64,000 bases of DNA from Protula sp. h YS-2021. Taxonomy: Eukaryota > Annelida > Polychaeta > Sabellida > Serpulidae. The position numbers and the translations under genes are program-made. The DNA lies in assembly GCA_949752745.1 (NCBI GenBank), contig OX457032.1, positions 15,265,720-15,329,719 on the forward strand. Reading direction: 5' to 3'. Shown here piece after piece: positions 37,774 through 52,700 of this stretch; within the stretch, counting starts at the first letter, position 1; each line of letters begins with the position of its first letter. The notes under the pieces are model-generated. The model worked only from the letters and a program-made list of their open reading frames with translations, did no database searches and was not told the DNA's origin.

Positions 37774-40700
37774 ATGGATGTCGAAATAGCAGATGCTCAA
37801 ACGGGCGACGAAAATACGCTATGCAAGGCGACCAGTACTCGTGAACACGAACAAAGGCAGAGTCATGTGGAATCTTTTGAGGAACCGGTGGAAACATCGA
37901 AAGTGGTAGATACTGCAGACACTGATATCGGCACTACTAAAGTGTTGGATAATTCAGATATTGATATCGAAAATGCAAGAGTGATAGATACTGACCGCGC
38001 ATCTACAAAAGTGGAAGATATTTCAGATACTGAACTTGCAAATGCAAAAGTGGCAGGTACAAAATTGGAAGGTACTCTAGATACTGATATGCAAAGTACC
38101 AAAGCGGTGGATAATTCAGATACTGATATCGAAAATACAAAAATTGCAGATACTTTGGATCCAGATATCGAAAAAACAAAAGTGAAAGATAATTCAGATA
38201 CTGATATCGAAATGGCAAAAATTGGAGATCCTTTAGATAGTGATATCAAATGCATTCGGGTAACTGGTGCAGCTGAGTCGCAAGAAGTTACCGAGTTGTT
38301 GGAGTCTGAAGATGGAGCGCCTGCCGGCAGGGGAAAGTTGGATGAAACAGTTGAATCCGGTGTCCCGAAATCTAGCACAGATACTCAAAAAAGTTCAAAT
38401 ATTGACAAGAAAAGTCCAACAGATGTGTCGCAGTATGTGTTTGCGGAACTGACGTCATTGGAGGCCGTGCAGGCCCCTGTTAAGAGTTCTACCCGAATCA
38501 AGGTAATCGTATGTGAAAAATTAAAATAAAGGGGATTCTTTCTTTCTCAACGCACGCTCTTTGGTGTGCCTGATTAATATAGATTCTCTACCATTCAATT
38601 GACAGTGCTAATAATATCTGGATTTTAAATCGATTGTTCAGCCGAGTGACGACTTCCTGTATGATGCCTACCAGCCAAAGTTCACCATGGCAGTGGTAGA
38701 CGCAAACAAAATCTACGAAATTTTTCACTCGTTTTACATGGCTGTTGTGTTTACAGCCCTTGTTGTTTGTACTTACAAGATGTCTCGCTCTGTTAACCAT
38801 GTTGTTTCACGCGTGTGTTGCAGTATTTGTGCGTGGCTGTGTGCTCCAGCTATGTGGCACTGGGAACAAACACTGGTGTCCTATATGTTTTTGAAGGAGA
38901 TGACTCGCACTACAAACAGGTACTATCTTCTATACAGGATTACAGTTTGAGTTCTTATAGGTTGCTTTTATAAACAATCTAATGATGCAGGTTCCAGTGT
39001 GATTGAAGTGGCACAAAAGTAATTAAACTTTTCTGACCGTATCTGTTCTCAGTTACTTTGATATGTTGTGAAGAAATCTTGTAGAATTCCACGGATGCAC
39101 TCGCTTTCTTTCCCTTTCTTTCTGCAACCACAGCGACTCAAGCTCCGAACTAAGGGAACTATAGGTTTTGATGTTGTCCGTCCGTCTCTCCATCGCCGGC
39201 AGTTAGTCCAACACTGATAACCCGTTTCCTATGATTTTTTGCATATAGGTGGCTTGTCTCAGTGGGTAGATACACGACTTTTTTATTTTTACCGTGACCA
39301 AATTTCAAAATTACAATAGCCGCCGTCTTGGATTTTACTTGAGATTTCTTGTTAACATGATAAAACAAAATCTTCTTAACCGAGTATCACAGAATTTTAA
39401 ACAAGGCATAACCAGTTCGAAAACACGGTCGGGTTAATTTTGAGATCAATCAGAAAATGGCCGCCAGCCGCCGTCTATGACTTTTTTCATCTGCATTTTC
39501 GTGTTAACACAAAAACGTGAAACCTGCTTGAGTGATCATCACCAAACTTTAGATAAAGCTGAGCAATTAGAACGATACTGCCGTAACGCTTGGTCCTCTT
39601 GCATTTCCTGTTTCACGGGGCAGTAAAAACAAGGTTGCTTCCATACCCTGAATTGTCATCACAATACTAATAAGCTGTGTCACTGACGGATGCCGTTTAA
39701 CCCCGGTTGGGGGCTGTGCTGTCTACGATGACCTGTTATTTTTAGAGTTTGACAACAGACAAAGACGCTGGTAAAAACGCAGTCATCCATGCAGCATTCT
39801 GTCCATCAAATCATAATGTCATTGGATATGCATTAAGGTAACAAGTAATATCACCAAATGATATCACAGCCAGCGACCATCACTCGGTTATTTAACAGAG
39901 CTACTTGGTTGTGAATTTAACTGGGCCAGGACCACTCTCTGAAAAAATTGTCTGCGGTACTTTTTAATTATTGACCATTTTGAGCCAATTTTACAAGCAT
40001 GCCCAAAGTTATTGTGGACAAGTTAAAAGATAAGTTTTAAACGCTTTTGTGCACCAGGCAGCTGAGGAAAAAAATTGCTGTATTTTCAATTGTTCCGAAA
40101 GTTTGCCTTCTCCGAGTTTCTTTTTATTGGTGTCTACGGCAGTTTTTTCACTTTTCAGTAACGGAAATATTGGCGTTTCTGAGCTGAGTATTCAAACGAG
40201 AGGCAGGTCTGATAGGTTGATACGTCACGTGACCCTGCTCAAGGACGCAAGGTGTGATTTAAAAATAAGTTATCGAAGAGCCCTTTTCTAAGGGGTAAAT
40301 AAAAAATTATGTTAAAAACAATAACTCCGTCATTGTATCTGACCTTGCCTGTTATTCAGCGCATAAAATCACAGTTGTAGAAGACGTGAGAGATTACAGA
40401 CTGAGTTACTGACGCTCTTGCCATTTTTGTCGCTGCTTGGAGGCAGGGGGAGGGGGGAGGCATCACGTTCTTATGATTCCTGAGGTTGTCTGCTTGTATG
40501 TTTGCAACAGTATACAGGCTCTACAGTGGGACAGTGATGGCGCCAGGTTATTGGCCGGGACACACGATGGCTGTGTGTGCGCAGTCAACGTGCTCAATGT
40601 TAAGGCAAGTACTTTTGCACAAATCCACACAACAGAGCTTCATTCACTTGCCAAGGTGGTTCTTTTTTTTCACCTGTTTTGACTGATTGGAGTTAAGTAT

Positions 40701-43700
40701 GCCTGTTGCTTAACCATGCCATTAGGTTATCTGGGGAGGTGTTAAGTTTCTGTTGTTCCTGCACCCAAGAAGATAAAACAATAAAAATGCATAAACACAC
40801 AAAGCAATCTTCCCATGTGAATAACGCCTAAGAAAAGGTACGGTTTTATGAAGTCTGCACGTCATATCGTCTTCTAGACAGCGAAAGAATTGCATAGAAT
40901 GTATGAAATTTTGAATTTGTTTTTGGCAAAATTTGCTATTGCAACTTTTTAAGTAGTGTAAAGTATAGACAGTATAACAAAGTACATATTGATTTATTTA
41001 AATGCAACAGTTCATGGTGGCGTTTCAAGATACTGAACCATACAGTCAACATATCCTATGATAGACTCAAAATAAGTCCATAACTTCTGTTGTTTCGATG
41101 CTAACCAAGGGAAAGTTCGATTTTTGCGTTTGTGTTGTAGAAAGAAATGTTCGCCACCCCAGCAGAAATCATACTACGACTGGACTCCGCAATTGTTCAG
41201 ATAGATTCCAGTGGCGACAGGATCCTGATCTCCACAGAAACAAGATCGTACTTCTGTGACAGGGCTAAGTGGGTCACTTTCTCGGTTTCTAAGATTTCGG
41301 ATTTTGTGAACCTGTTACTGACAAAAGGTTCTTAATGCGGTATGAGAGATATTGTTTTTTTTTTTTTTTTTTCAAAGGGATGGCCGGAAGACTCATGTGT
41401 GCTAATTTTGAATTCCGTGGTGGTGAATAATCCTGTGCAATCGTTTGGAGAAAATGGAGAAAAGGAGTTCATATGTAGCACAACAGCTTAATTTTCTTGT
41501 AAAATAATCGCATTGTGTTTCAGGCACCAGTTTAAACAGATTGGAAAGAAAATCAGGTAAGAATTCATTTTTTTTTCTTTATTTACTTTGGTTTTTCTTA
41601 TGAATATGCAAATTTATTGAACGATGAGAGTGACTGCTTGAAGAAATATTGTTGAATTCAAGCTATACAACCTGCGACAATGAATCCAATGCTATCTATG
41701 TTTAAATTTCGAACATCAGAGATCAGCTGCAAAAAAAAAAAAAAAAAGAAGGGCAAACGTAGTTTACAGCTCGAGGGGCTTTTTCTCCTCGTTTTATCAT
41801 ATAACCCATGTTTTATCACCTCTGGGTGCTTTGAGAAAAGAAGGGCACGAACGCGGGTTAGGTCAATAACCTATTTTTTTTTTTATCATACCTTTGTGCA
41901 ATATTCCTATTATATCTGTGAATATCTCTGATTTCAGAGACACAAAGCAAGGCGGCTGCTTCTACAAGTCACGTGGTCTACATGAGCCAATCATGTACTG
42001 CGCGCGCCCTGGTTCCCGGATGTGGGAGGTGAACGAGCGCGGGGACGTGGTCAGCACACACCAATTCAAGACACTGTTAGATGTGCCGCCAACGCCCCAC
42101 GTTAGCCTGTGAGTATCCATCGTATTCTTCTGTTTCAGATCACCAAATCCTAGGAAATAAATTATTTCTCTCGTTGTTGCGGAAGAAAACACGACACTAC
42201 TGTTTCTAGCTGAATTCTCTTCTGACCAAGGAACAGTTTATTAAATCGAAAATAAGAGTGTGTTTTAATTTAATCCTATTTCAATAATATATAGGTTAAG
42301 TGGTCTAAAAACAACCAGTAATTCATAGAAATTGCTTTGTGATGTTCAATTATTTTAACGTTTATATTCAATCGCTGTCGTTTCGTAAATATATGCGCCA
42401 CATCTTCATGTTATGACAGGCTTGAGAAAAATCAGGATTTCAGTCCACAAGAATCCATAGGACCGCAGTCACTGTCCTTCACTACCCTACATGTCATCAG
42501 GTATTTATCTGGTTGAATAAATCTTTCGCCACAGTTGTTAAGTTTAAAAGAACGCTTTGCTGATCTAAAAAGGAAATTGATGCAACATTTGCTGCTGGGA
42601 ATATCTTGTATAGGCATGCGCTGTGTACAGATGGATACTTGAAGTACGACAACGGTATTTGTGGCTTGTACTGTGATATGAAGAACGAATTGTCCCAGCA
42701 CGGGGACGTTCAAGGTCACCATGACTTGCAGCTGATACAAGAACAGAATATCATTGATTTTCACTTGTTTTTCTAGCGTCGTTTTATGAAACTTATTCAA
42801 GTTTATTTAGGTACAAATCTTTACGTGTTGAATTTTTGTTCAAAGAATCTTATATTATAAGCGTAAAAAAATCATGATAACACAGTGAATGATAAGGTAA
42901 ACAATCTTTGAGATATTGAAATATTCCCTCGAGCGTTAGCGAAGTGTAGTGGATTAAAACGATCTGGTGCAAACCGTGTGGATACTCTGCATTTGAGCAG
43001 TGATTTGGTGATTTCAGTGAGCGGTACTTGGTGGCTATCTGCGACAAGGGAGTGTTCGTCTTCAATCCTGCACAAATTAAACTAGTTTTGTGGGTTCAAG
43101 ATATGCCTGTGAAAGGTAAATTGTAATGTGTGTGAATGGTTCATCTCAGGTGAATGGTGAATGGTTTGATGTTAATAGAGCAATTTTACTGCTGAAACAG
43201 GAACATATTTTCAACTACTGGTAAGGTTTAATTTCAGTACGTAGGCACATTGGAAGAACACAGGTTATCGGTGGTATTTACCGTAAATAGCGGTATTTAT
43301 GCGATAAATTCACGTGCTTCTTTTATGTGTAAGCTGGAAGTTGTAGCTTCTTAATTTGTAAAAGAAAAAACCTTCCTGATTTTTTTCAGATATCGTCGAC
43401 ACCACAGTTCACAACAACAGTATTTATTTTCTGCTACGAGGCAATGTGCTCAGGCAGTTTTCACTACTTTCTGTACCTAAACTCGTTTCAAAGCTGTTGG
43501 CAAATAATCATGACCTAAAATGTGCTCAAGTGTTATCTGCGTTTCAAAGTAACTTTCTGGCATATCCAGGAAGAATAGCTAATTACGGGATCACCATGTC
43601 TAGGTTAAAATGTCTTTTAGAAAACCTTCAGCATGAAAAGGACAGTCAGATCTTTCAAGATGTTACACATATATGCGAGGTACTGAACTCTGGTGACAGT

Positions 43701-46700
43701 ATAGAGGAGTGTGGTACTGTTGAAAGAAAGCATATAATTGATTTTAGTAGAAGCGATTCAAATATTTTTGTTGGAAAAAGTCGGTCGCATTCCATAGAAT
43801 CCATTGAAGCAGACGATATTGAGCTTGTACGGCGCATTTCAGCATCTATGATGGGCGATGGCGCATCCAGTACATCGGGTAATCCCATAGCAACCATAGA
43901 ACCCGATACTGTGAGTAGAACGAGTACAGGAAGTCAGCAGGATGGCAATGAAGTAAAAGGACTGGCCACTGCTGCCAAGGAGAGAATCGATAAGGCGCAG
44001 ACTAAGTTATCAGGACTCAAGGCCAAGATACTTCAAAGAGTGAGCAGTGTTGGCAGCAGAGACTTGGCGTCTCTAAGCCCAGACAAGTTACAACTGTTCG
44101 AAACTAAGACAGAATCAACCTCTCCTGTCAAAGATGTGGGTAGCACCGTTACTGATGTTTGTGATCATTCTAATAGCCTACTAAAGTATGTGGACAGCAG
44201 CAGCCATACAGTCGTCTTTTCCAAAGAGAACGGTCATTCAGATGCTGTAGAAATACCCAAAGCTGAGAACAACAAGGAAAGTATTCAAATCACGGCATCT
44301 AAAACACGAGAGGAATCGCTAGGCAACGAGAAAGGGCAGAGTACTGCGCCAGAAGATACTGTGAAAATGTATCTTGACGGTCAGTTTGAAGCTGAAGAGA
44401 ATACAGCTGCTGAGCCGCTTGGTGGGCCTATGACGCACATTCCGGGAGGTGGGAACTTACCTAGCAGAGAGTCAGCGGAAAGTCTGGTTAGCCTAGAAAG
44501 TACAGAGCAGGGCTCAAAGGAAGGTTCCCAGTCAGCCGATGACGTCAGTGTGTCCAGCGGCGACATCACAGTGACGGCTACTGCACAAGGTTCGCGAAGT
44601 TTCAATGTGGTTGCATTGCTAGCTGAGGAGTGGCGGGGGGGGGGGGGGTAGGGGAGGGGGTGTTGAGATTTGAGATTCCAGGTTTTAAGAGTCCATTCCT
44701 GGCGTCCATTCGTCCAGTCACGTTTACAGTCATGTATGTTTTCATTCTACATTCTGCAGTTCAAAGAGCACAGTTCCAGTTTTATTTGGCGGGAGTAGAT
44801 AAAACCTGTGGCAGTTTTGCATCAGAAAGCTATGCGTACGACATGAAATGCACGATGCTCGCCCAGTTTAAATAAGATAACCTCATTGCAATTAATCGTG
44901 TGAAGCATTTGAAGTCGGCCATGGTTGTTCTGTCATGTCTAGGATAAACTGGGCAAGCTTATGACTGTCTTAAAAAACATATACCCCCCCTCCGATCTGA
45001 TGTTTATGTTCACGCCTAGCAGTATGTTGGGGGGGGGGGGTGGGGGTGAGGGGGGACTGATGTAGAGGGGGAAAGTACTTAGCCATGCATGGATGGATGT
45101 TCTTATATTACACTGTTATCTTCATACAGATGACGCTTTTCCACGCTGTGATGTGCCAGGGCTAAAAACTAACAAGTCAAAGAAAAAGAAAGCAAAATTA
45201 ATTTCATTTGATGAAGAGAAAATAACTTCAAAAAAAGGTATGTTACGTATTTGAAACTTTGAAGGGACAGTCTAAGTATATATCTTATTTTCTGCGCAGT
45301 GGAATGATTAATCAGGTTGATGGGAAGCATTCTTTAATACGGTCATTCAAAAGGGCTGTTGTTTCTTGGGTTTAAAGCGATATTCTGTTTCCAGAAAGTC
45401 GCCACCGCATTCTTCGGGTTCTATAATCTCTTGGCGATGTTACTTGTAAGTAACGCAGCGCATGCGCAGCAGCGTAGTCTCTAACACTGAACTGTAACCG
45501 CTGAGAAGAGAAGTGTTAACCTTTGACAAGTTCTTAAACCATTAAATGGTTTCTTTTGTCAGTAGAAAATATGAAAATTATTTTATTCAAGATGTTACAA
45601 GTTTTTGCTCTAATGAATTGCATTAGCCTGTTGTTAAGAGTTTCAGTGAAGTAAGGTGGAAATATTTCACCCAACAATGTTGTCTAATTGAGGCAGTTTA
45701 ATTAAATCAGAACGTCGTCAGAAAATGGAGAATTCGCAGAACGAGTCAGATAAAGGGACCGTGATGTCGGCTGCTTCCGGTCCACGAAGCGGAAGTCCAT
45801 TGCTCGAACGTCAGTCGGAATTCATTCCACCCAAAAACGCAGGAAGTAGCCAATCAAAGGACGTGCCACAAGTCATCGAAACGGAAGTTGCGGAGAATAG
45901 TTTGTCCGAGAACGCTGCGAGGAGATTGTCTGTGATGTCACTAAACACCATGGCAACAGTCAAAGACAAGTTTGTGTTTTGTCTTCATAACACGTCGCAG
46001 ATAGGAAATAAAATTACCCAAGTTTTTGCCACAATTGACAGAAAGTTCCGTTTTTTTTTTACCCGAACTGTGAAATTTTTGGTCGATCATCTCCAAATTT
46101 CACCAAAAAATGTGTTGTGTGAATCTCTGTAATGCAGCAAAAATGTATTTTTGTAAGTCATTAGTGGATTTTAAATTTTTAAATTGTTTTTAATGTCGTT
46201 GTTTTGTTACATTTTATACTTTGTTAGGTCGGAAAGTTTCTTCTTTTTTTACGATTCGTTTAACCAGATTGGTCAAATTGTATAATTTATAAGTAATTAA
46301 GTAATTGAAATTAAAATAATTATTCACTGGAAACAATTTTTCAAAGTCATACTGAATTTTTGGTCGATAAAAATCGTAAATTTTTTTTTTTTTTTTGCTT
46401 TTTGTCGAGACTATGGTTCGACTCAAAATTAAGAAAAATTTCTCTTCACATTTTAAAATTTATTAAAACCTGGCCATTTTTTTTTTTTTGCATTTTTTTT
46501 TCTTATTTTTAAAATGATCTTTCATTTGGAAACAATTATTTTTCGAGATGTTTCTCGTCAGGGTTTGAGTGGATTTACCCGAGACTTCACCAATATGCTT
46601 TTTGTCTTGCTGGGTCTCCCATTTATGCCTTTCCTAGCTGTTCTCTAATTTTTACATTTTTGGACAATTTTTTAGTAGGTGATTTTAAGCTGAAATAATA

Positions 46701-49700
46701 AGGTTATATCATGTACATAAATGACTACTCATTCAGTTAAGCATTGCAGGCAAAAACGTCTCAAATATAAAGGTCTCAAAACTAAATAAACTTACGGCAT
46801 GCCTTTTGAATTTGAAGGCTCTCTGTGAAGGCTAAGTCACTGGTACAAAGTATAAAAGACACAAAGGAAAAGATCAGCAAGAGAAGCGATTTTGTGCATC
46901 CGCCTCTTGATGTGGCGTCGGAATCACCTGCGGTAAGCTCTTCGGTGGGGTGGGGGGGGGGGGGGGAGGGGTTCAGGGAGTTCAAGGGTTTCAGCATTCC
47001 TAAATTCGAATAAAAATAGAGTTTGGCTGGTAAAATGCCCCCCCCCCCGCCACCCCATCTTGGTTAGAACCTGTATCCGCCCCTGCTTCTGGTATCTGTT
47101 GTAAAATTTTGTATTTTTAGCGTATAATGGGTATTTATTTGATTTGATTGATACAAATTTGGTGCAGCGATTTTGTTTTGGTTTAAATGACGCCTATTTT
47201 TATTAGCCATATCGGTGCCACAGGTTACCAAGTAATTGAAATGACTTCGTAACGGACCATTGTTTACAATTAACAGCTATTCATTCTTTCAGTAAATAAA
47301 TAGGTAGACCATTTTTTTACTTTGCGCGTAACGTACAGTAAACTACGGTTATGTGGATACACTTACTTTATAATTCAGATAAAAATGTCTTGTTAGGTTG
47401 ATTTTAAAATCCGATAAATTTGAAGCATTTTCTTGGTCATTCGCACTTCAAACTGTAATCTTATTATATTTCAGGTTGAAGACGAAATCGAGGCCACCAG
47501 AACTGACGACAGTGATGTGTCGACGTCTTGCATTTACTTGTCACCTTTACGTGACGCTACAGAGTGTGCAAAGTACGTATGAACTTTGTCGGCATTATTG
47601 AAATTACTGCGGCATGATTAAAAAGATAGAAAGCAAATACAAACGGATGGGATGCCCTGCTTCTGTTGAATTTTTTGTAAAGGTGTTTTGGTTTTTTGTA
47701 TGTTTTCTTTATTTTTGCTTGTTTTCAGGAAACCCTTGGAGGAAGCAGTAGATGAAGATGAACGTGCAGCCGTCCTACAGCAATGGGTGAAGATATTTAA
47801 TGAGTTATCTGTAGAAGTGTTGAAGATGAACGCGCCACCTCACACCCCTGTGGTTCACAAAACATGTAAGAAGTGTGAGTCAAATGACAGTGCATTCCGT
47901 GCTCATAAAGTGAGCGTATTTTCCGGTGAAAATGCACAAGTTGAAAACTTGCGAACAGAAACTAGTCAAAATAGTACTTGTAGCCAAGGTGTTAGTTCAA
48001 GTCAAGCTGTTAGTTCTAGTCAATTTGTTGCTTCTAGTCACGCTGCAAAGGACTTTGATAGTGACGTACTGAATGAAGAAAACAAACTACAGACTGAAAA
48101 TAGACTCGTCCATGAAGTGACGTCATGGACGAGTCCTGTTTCCTGTGAAGGGAATGAAGGTGCTTTGACTGAGAAGGAAAATCCCACAGTCTTGGGTTGT
48201 CCTTCCATCGTTCCAGAAGACTCTCATACGAGAGCTAACCTTTGCACGTGTCCACACAAGTCACATGCCTCGTCTGAAGCTATGTTAGAGAATGTGGTGT
48301 TGTCTGTTAATCCATGCATAACAGATCGCTTTGAAATGCCTTGCGAATTGTTCACTGCTGTAAAAACGCTGTGTACCATGTGTTTTGAGCTTAGAATTTT
48401 TGGAGGTATTTTTGATGTTGTAAGTAAGTTAAAAGCAGAGTATGAAGATGTTGTAAAATCACAGAACTGCGCTGCATCAAAAGCTGTCACGTCCGAAATA
48501 AAGGAGTCAGATTCGTCCATTGTTCTTAAAATAGAAACGAGCACTGAACCAACAGATTCCTCCCAGTCCCAATTTACGGAAATAATTCAGGAATTTGCAA
48601 AACAAGATGTAAACATAGAGCAAAATGAGACCGGAAATGCAGACACGAAACAGCAAAATGCCGCTGTAATTCTGCCTGATGAAACAAATGGCGTCGTTTT
48701 GGCGTCTGGGGAACAAAATGACACTGTGATTAAGGAAGCTGGTGGTGGAGTGCCAGCTCAGGAAGACTGCGTGACGTCAGGGGCGTATAACCAACAGCCT
48801 ATTCAAACATTACTACGTCACGTGCAAAAAGACATGGCACTGTTTTTGAAGATTCACTTCTACGCAATGGATGTTCCAAAAGTACGTGACGTAATTGTTG
48901 ACATGGACGACGAAGCAGAGAGGTACATGGTTTGGGTGACGCTGGTGGAGTGCTTGCAAGGTATGGTGCTTTTGTGGCTGAAGAAAGAATAGGGGGTTCG
49001 GGCTGGGAGTGATAACGTCATGATTGCTTGTGATATGTGTGCCAGCCATCACGTGTGTATATGATATAATTATTAGACGAGGCAATATCCCGAACAAGGT
49101 TCCCAAGTAGAACCCAAAGAAGGTTGAATTACCAAAAGTAATTAATTACTTTTGGTAATTCAACCTTCTTTGGGTTCTACTTGGGAACCTTGTTCGGGAT
49201 ATTGCCTCGTCTAATATTTAATTTTCATTTCGTTTCGAATGGGGAACCTACTCCACTATTAAATACTTTATTTAATGGTGTCTCACTTTTAATTATTTGT
49301 AAACACAACGCATGTTAGTATTTTACTAATCCCCTGTTTTACGGACTGTAGATTTCTCTTGGAAATCGGCCCTTTACATGGTTTTTACATGTGTACCACG
49401 ACTATCACATATGTGGCGGTCTTGGGTTAGATACATCCTTTTTGAATCTCGAAGGGCTTTTTAGGGAAATTCATCCCTGACCGCTTATATGTGTGGGTTA
49501 GAAATCGCCTGATGAGAACCATAGAGGTTCGAGACCGCTTGTGTGATCGTGTTATTTGCTCTACCATATACGAAATCCAAGTTTCGGGATTTTCGGTATC
49601 GTTATTTAGTTTTACGTATGTCGCGTATGTTGATTACGTATACACGATCACTGGGGTAATGTGTGTGTTTACGTTAGTTGGTTTTCGAACTAACAGCGGT

Positions 49701-52700
49701 CGCGTTTTGTTGAGTTGCCATATTGTCTTTTGCCTCGTTTTTTATAGTGTATATGATATAATGTATCTCCGTGACATCATGTTTAGTTTTTCACGTTCCT
49801 GGGTGTTCATAACGCCAGTTTTATGCTTATGACGTCATTTATGTTGATAACATGATGTGTAATAATGGTATCGTTTATGTCCCTATCAATGTTCGTGCCG
49901 CATGTATTTTGGTGACGTCACATATTCGTGCTATGCCTTGGTACAGATTACTAGTGCTTTGAGAGTCAATACCTATGTGTAAGTAACACGGACTTGTGTT
50001 GAAAAGCTGTGCCAGTATACGCAAGATTCGGGCGGGGGGGGGGGGGGGACGATGTCGCCGAGGACCGGGGCAGGAAGGCGGTGTCGCGTCGGGAGGGGCT
50101 GGAGGAGTGGGAGGCCGGTGTCCCGGGAAAGTCAGTGTCGCGGGGGACCGGGGTGGCACAGTCGCGGAGGTCCGGGGCGGTGTTCGGGAAAGCGGGGGGG
50201 GGGGGGGGGAGGGGACGGCAAGCGGTGTTGTGGAGGTCTGAACAACCCTTTCTGAGGCTCCCCGCTGTTGAGAAATATTCTTTAAAATAATATGCATTTC
50301 ACAATTTTTTATCCAAAATTGAATCTAACCACCGTCTTCGACCCTCCCCTGCACCACCCTACTATCTACGATTCCCCCCCCCCCCCCTTTGTGCACCACC
50401 CTTCTGTCTACGATCTCCCCCTCCTCCTGCCCCACCTACTATCTACGATTCCCCCCCCCCCCCCCTTTGTGCACCACCCTTCTGTCTACGATCTCCCCCT
50501 CCTCCTGCCCCACCCTACTATCTACGATTCCCCCGCCCCCCTTCCTGATCCGCCACGGAAATTTGTCTTCACCGTTTGTATAAAATACAGAACTTGCGAA
50601 AGGAGAGAAGCTATTCTGTGATGCACTAAGGGTGGAGAACGTACAGTATGCTTTGGATCTCCTTCGCACGGCTTCACTCGACAATCAGAACTCGTGCTTG
50701 GGCTGCCTTATAGGGGTACGTGCCCAAGGGTAGAGGGAACATTGGTTGTAAGTACGGATTAAGTACAGGAAACGAAAGTTTAGGTAGCGATTAGGTACAA
50801 AGAGTGGGTAAAGATTAGGTATATTAAATAAAAGGTATAAGAACCGAGTAGGTACGAGGGGCACCAGGTACAGGTAGGATTAGGCACAGGTGAGTTGCAA
50901 ATTAGGTACAAGGTGTGCAAGTTGTAGGTACCAATTAGGTGCAATGAATAATGTCGGATTTGATACAAATAGTGTAAGGCATACATATAGTTAGGAACGA
51001 GGAGTGCAAAGTGTAGGTCGGTTTATTTGTGCCGTTAAAGCCGTTATTTTGTCTCCAACCTTACGATTTTTGGTAGACAATTGGTGGAATCTAGAGCTCA
51101 ACTGTCTTTGCAAAATGTTCACTAGAGCGCGGAAATTTTTTGAGAGGAACATCTTGAAATAGTCCACTGGTGACGATGATATTCGTGTTAATTTACTCAA
51201 TGGTGCTGTTCCTTCTTTAACGCTGTACGATTAATTTCCCATGTCTGATTTTATAGTTTGAACTTTCTGCGCTTCAATATGTTTGATACGTTCCTTTCAG
51301 ACTTTTCAAACTTGTCCCCAAGTGGACGCTACATCTTTGCTCCTCCGCAGAACTGGGTGACGTCATCAGCCCAATTGACGTCATATATATGTGCAGATCA
51401 CATTGCGCTGAGCATCAGCATATAGTGGATTATACAAAACTTTATGTGCAACAGAGGACTACAGCGTATGGAAATAGGTCTAGGTCAGATTTTACCACGT
51501 CTGGTTCTGTATCTATCTTTCTTTCTTTCATTATTTTTTTTCTTTCATGTCTTTTCTATTGCCATGCCCTGTTTTATTGCTTTTTTTTAAAACTTTTTGT
51601 GCCGGTGTATTTTTCTTTCATTTTTCTGTATTACTTTACCAGCGTCGTTGTAAAATAAAACTATCGGCTATTAGCCATCTATGCCACATGATGACGTCAC
51701 ATGGCCTGATTTTCTAAAAACAGTTATTTCATTTTTCGTGTTTACTCTTAAATACATCCAAGGAAAAAGAAAATAAGTTATTTTTGTTATTTTTTCGTTT
51801 TCAGGAACGAAGTGTTAGCCTTACTATGTCGCGATAAAGAAGTGTACGAAGCAGTGATTAGTGCTTTTCTTCTCATTGGTCAACCCGATGAGCCAATCAA
51901 GTGCGTTTGTGCCAAAATGCCATTGTAAGTTGAATGATATTCTTTGGTGAAAGTGCAGGGAGAAGTGAGTAATGATAACGACGAAATGCTCTGTTTTATA
52001 TTAATTTTCACTTTAGAAATAACTGAATTTTAAAACCAACGTGATGAAAAAATAACAGTTCTAGTCGGTCTATTTATCCAGATATAAGATGATCCATGTA
52101 TTGTAAAAAAAACTTTATTTATGTTTGTAAATAATAGATATGAAAAGGTTCTTCTTTTTGTTGCAGGCCTAATGCTCATAAAATCAAGTGGGCAGATGAC
52201 ATATTTCTAGAAGAACTATTATCCCTCTACTTGCACCCCGGAAAAACCCCGGCAATCCGGCAACTTTGCCTAGAGAACGGGTACGGATGAACCTTCCTTT
52301 CCCAGATCTGGTACAAAATGCCTCGAATACAAAATACCAGTGATTTCTGAAAAAAAGTAGTCCAGTCGCAAGTCTGACCTTGAAAGAATATGACTAGAAA
52401 CAACGTTAACTATTTTTTTTAAATAGACCAAAGATCAAGTAAGATTTATCCTGTGTAATATAGACCGATGTCTGAAGCAATCATGTCTTTCATGTCCGCA
52501 ATGCGTGCTGTAATCTAGAAAGGAAATTTCAAAAGGAAGTAAAATAATAATAATGATAACCCTATGCAATTGAGCAATTGGTTACAGATACTGGCCTGGA
52601 TATCTGCGGTTGCTAAGCAGAGGTAATCCAGGCGACAGAAATACGTTAGCAACCGTTGCCATGCAGCTGTCGGATGCAGCTCTCCTGGATGCAGACCATA

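Noticed and set aside
49996..50297. Gly-rich and Pro-rich frames on both strands
   Set aside because: Low-complexity G/C sequence inside an HPS5 intron; no conserved features.
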